DNA from: Holophagaceae bacterium UBA692
GTDB taxonomy: Bacteria; Acidobacteriota; Holophagae; Holophagales; Holophagaceae
NCBI GenBank assembly: GCA_002297665.1
Contig: DBMS01000180.1
Coordinates: 1 to 6,796 of the forward strand
DNA: 6,796 bases
Direction of reading: 5' to 3'
Shown here: positions 5,249-6,796 of the stretch, piece after piece
Position numbering within the stretch: the first letter of the stretch is position 1
How the letters are laid out: each line of letters starts with the position of its first letter
Position numbers and translations under genes: made by a program
The notes under the pieces: model-generated
Told to the model about the DNA's origin: nothing
What the model saw: only the letters and a program-made list of their open reading frames with translations
Databases searched by the model: none

Positions 5249-6619
5249 CTACTGGACGTTGAGGGCCGACATCATGGGATCCCAGGGGGGCAGCACCTCC
5301 GCCTTGGAACCGAAGACGTCCAGCACGGCCTTGGGCACCACGGACCGGGGCACCACCACCACCTGGACGAAGCTGTCGAACCAGCCGTCCATCATGGTGT
5401 AGTAGCCCTTCTTTCCGCCCTTGTCGCCCCAGGAGTTCTCCACCAGCCACTTCACCGGCTTGCCGCCGGCCATGTCCACGCCGGTGAACACCATGTTGTG
5501 GTTGGGCACGCTGCGCCGGCTCTCGAAGCATTCGCGGCGGTCCATGGCGAAGTCCATGCCGTAGAGGGAGGCGTAGTCGCGCACGCCGGCCATGAGCAGG
5601 CCCTCCTCGCGCTGCATGTCCTGGCTCACGTCGGCGCCGAACCACACGGGCTGGTCGGAAAGCACGCAGGTGGCGGCAGCCTCCTTCAGGACCTCCAGGG
5701 GGCAGTTCACGAAGAACATGTTGGGGGCGTCCAGGAGGGCCCGGTCCAGGTCGATCTCGTACTTGCGCTGGAAGGGCAGGGTGGGGATGGAGTAGAGGGC
5801 CACCATGCCGTCCAGGTCCGCGCCGAGGGTGGCGGCGGCGAAGGCCTTGGGGGTCCAGGCCTTGAGGGGCGTCAGCTGCTTGTCCTTGGCGACAAAGCGC
5901 CAGTTGAACTTCGCGGGGGGAACGCCCAGGTGCATGGCGAGGATCCGGTAGACGTCCTTCATGGCCTGCAGCTTGAGGGTCTCCACCTCAGCGGCGTCCT
6001 TGGCCGCGCGGATCCGCACGCCGGCGACCTTCAGGCGCAGGAACAGCACCTGGTTCATGGCCGCCGAATTGGACGAGCTGAAGGTCTCGGGCATCACGTC
6101 CTTGGGCACGACGCCGTACTTCTTCACCAGGTCCACGAAGCCCTGCCAGTTGCCGCCCTCCTGCACGGGGCTCCCCAGGAGGAACTCCACGCGCCGGTCC
6201 GTGTGGGCCACGCCGCGGGTGCGGGCGATGGCGTCCAGGAAGAGGTTGGCCTTCTCCAGCTTGTCGTAGAAGAAGAGGTAGTTCTGGCTGAACTCCAGGT
6301 TCTCGCAGCCCAGGCGCGTGGCGGCGGCGCGCCGGAACAGGTTCAGGCCCGAGAACATCCAGCAGCGGCCGCTGGACATCTGGTTGGCGACGGGCTCGTC
6401 GGGGATGCGCTTGGTGAAGTGGGCGTCCACGGAGGTGATGCGGGACCAGTCCTCGGCCAGCTTGCGGCCGTCGCTCTGGGCCAGCGCGTTCTTCAGGGCG
6501 CGGAAGGGGCCGTCCTGGGGACACGCGGCCGCCAGTTGATCCAGGCGCTCGGGGGTGAGGGCCTGGGCGAGCAGCGGGGACGCTGCGAGAAGGAGGGGAA
6601 GGCTGAGCCTCGCGAACAT
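5249..6619 (-). CDS. Secreted C1B cysteine aminopeptidase (bleomycin hydrolase/PepC-like)
   Basis: A 456-residue papain-fold peptidase of the bleomycin hydrolase/PepC (C1B) group, which trims amino acids from peptide N-termini. The active site is complete: Gln80 and Cys86 in VANQMSSGRCWMFSG, His374 in PNHNMVFTGVD and Asn395 in WLVENSWGD. Length is typical once the leader is removed. Residues 1-20 (MFARLSLPLLLAASPLLAQA) form a Sec signal peptide, so the enzyme acts in the periplasm or outside, unlike cytosolic PepC and eukaryotic bleomycin hydrolase. The C-terminus has the family's WDPM (446-449), but seven residues follow it, against the four of the usual GALA ending. In PepC and Gal6 this tail lies in the active-site cleft and sets aminopeptidase specificity, so the extension may matter. 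The ATG at 6619 has AGGAG (6625-6629). It reads toward the peroxidase operon but is separated from it by 130 bases holding a separate promoter. Confidence 0.92.
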   Translation of the reverse strand: MFARLSLPLLLAASPLLAQALTPERLDQLAAACPQDGPFRALKNALAQSDGRKLAEDWSRITSVDAHFTKRIPDEPVANQMSSGRCWMFSGLNLFRRAAATRLGCENLEFSQNYLFFYDKLEKANLFLDAIARTRGVAHTDRRVEFLLGSPVQEGGNWQGFVDLVKKYGVVPKDVMPETFSSSNSAAMNQVLFLRLKVAGVRIRAAKDAAEVETLKLQAMKDVYRILAMHLGVPPAKFNWRFVAKDKQLTPLKAWTPKAFAAATLGADLDGMVALYSIPTLPFQRKYEIDLDRALLDAPNMFFVNCPLEVLKEAAATCVLSDQPVWFGADVSQDMQREEGLLMAGVRDYASLYGMDFAMDRRECFESRRSVPNHNMVFTGVDMAGGKPVKWLVENSWGDKGGKKGYYTMMDGWFDSFVQVVVVPRSVVPKAVLDVFGSKAEVLPPWDPMMSALNVQ

Positions 6620-6640
6620 GGGCGCTCCTGGGGATGCTCC

Positions 6641-6646
6641 ATTATG
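6641..6646 (-). promoter_or_regulatory. Possible -10 box of the peptidase gene
   Basis: On the - strand this reads CATAAT, 5 of 6 matches to the -10 consensus, 21 bases before the peptidase start codon in the 74-base divergent gap. No convincing -35 hexamer lies at the right distance, since the upstream sequence is almost all G and C. Confidence 0.35.
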
Positions 6647-6693
6647 CCGGTCCGGGGCCCGCGCCTTGCGTCACAATGGAGCTAGGAGGCGGC

Positions 6694-6796
6694 ATGGCCA
6701 CACCGGCACAGTGGGTTTCGGGCGCCCGGCCCTTCACCCTCCCCGCCGCCCTGGCCCCCGTGGCCGCGGGCACCGGGGCCGCCGCCGCCCTGCACG
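6694..6796 (+). CDS. menA: MenA/UbiA-type prenyltransferase, N-terminal part (cut by window edge)
   Basis: Only the first 34 codons are in the window. They read MATPAQWVSGARPFTLPAAL, then APVAAGTGAAAALH. The pattern WV.GARP.TLPAA.APV..GTGAA is typical of the start of 1,4-dihydroxy-2-naphthoate prenyltransferase (MenA), an inner-membrane enzyme that attaches the isoprenoid tail in menaquinone synthesis. The first membrane helix begins around residue 14. The ATG has a strong AGGAGG (6684-6689) four bases upstream. Another UbiA-family prenyltransferase is possible because the catalytic Asp-rich motifs lie beyond the edge. The gene diverges from the peptidase. Confidence 0.7.
   Translation, partial: MATPAQWVSGARPFTLPAALAPVAAGTGAAAALH

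Noticed and set aside
3139..5262. A 707-codon open frame on the + strand opposite the porin and peroxidase genes
   Set aside because: It is the antisense shadow of two well-supported genes in GC-rich DNA. Its translation is Gly/Val/Arg/Glu-rich with no recognisable domain, and it runs across the operon junction and promoter.
5498..6685. A 395-codon open frame on the + strand opposite the peptidase
   Set aside because: The peptidase frame has a full catalytic set and signal peptide. The + frame is a His/Gly/Val/Gln-rich shadow without a domain.

Overview
The window is a GC-rich stretch of bacterial chromosome with six complete genes on known-family proteins, one less defined hydrolase-type gene, and one gene cut off at the right edge. 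An outer-membrane porin, an ExbD-type energy transducer, a periplasmic thioredoxin and a di-heme cytochrome c peroxidase together point to a Gram-negative, respiring organism. The right-edge gene looks like menA, which suggests menaquinone. High GC, TTG start codons and this gene mix would fit Acidobacteriota of the Holophaga/Geothrix type, but that is an inference; nothing in the window fixes the taxon.

Left part (1-1000), + strand: a small MTH1187-type thiamine-binding protein, two back-to-back inverted repeats, then a lone exbD with no exbB or tonB beside it in the window. Middle left (990-2746): a TetR repressor on the - strand reads away from a small cupin gene on the + strand. A 22-bp imperfect palindrome lies between them, over a plausible cupin promoter, so the TetR protein probably represses the cupin gene. 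A secreted thioredoxin-like protein with a CPWC active site follows.

Middle right (2743-5248), - strand: a tight two-gene operon encodes a di-heme cytochrome c peroxidase, probably a lipoprotein, and an outer-membrane beta-barrel porin. The porin's ribosome binding site overlaps the peroxidase stop codon. The operon has a clear sigma-70-type promoter with a perfect TTGACA -35 box, and its -10 box lies inside a strong Fur-box-like palindrome. This is the most informative regulatory signal in the window: it suggests that the peroxidase/porin pair is induced when iron is short.

Right part (5249-6796): a secreted, bleomycin-hydrolase-like (C1B) cysteine aminopeptidase on the - strand with an intact Gln-Cys-His-Asn active site and an unusually long C-terminal tail. 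The first 34 codons of a MenA/UbiA-type prenyltransferase diverge from it on the + strand. I saw no tRNA, rRNA, CRISPR array, insertion sequence or phage gene. No stretch longer than 300 bases lacks a gene. Long open frames opposite the porin, peroxidase and peptidase are GC-driven shadows.
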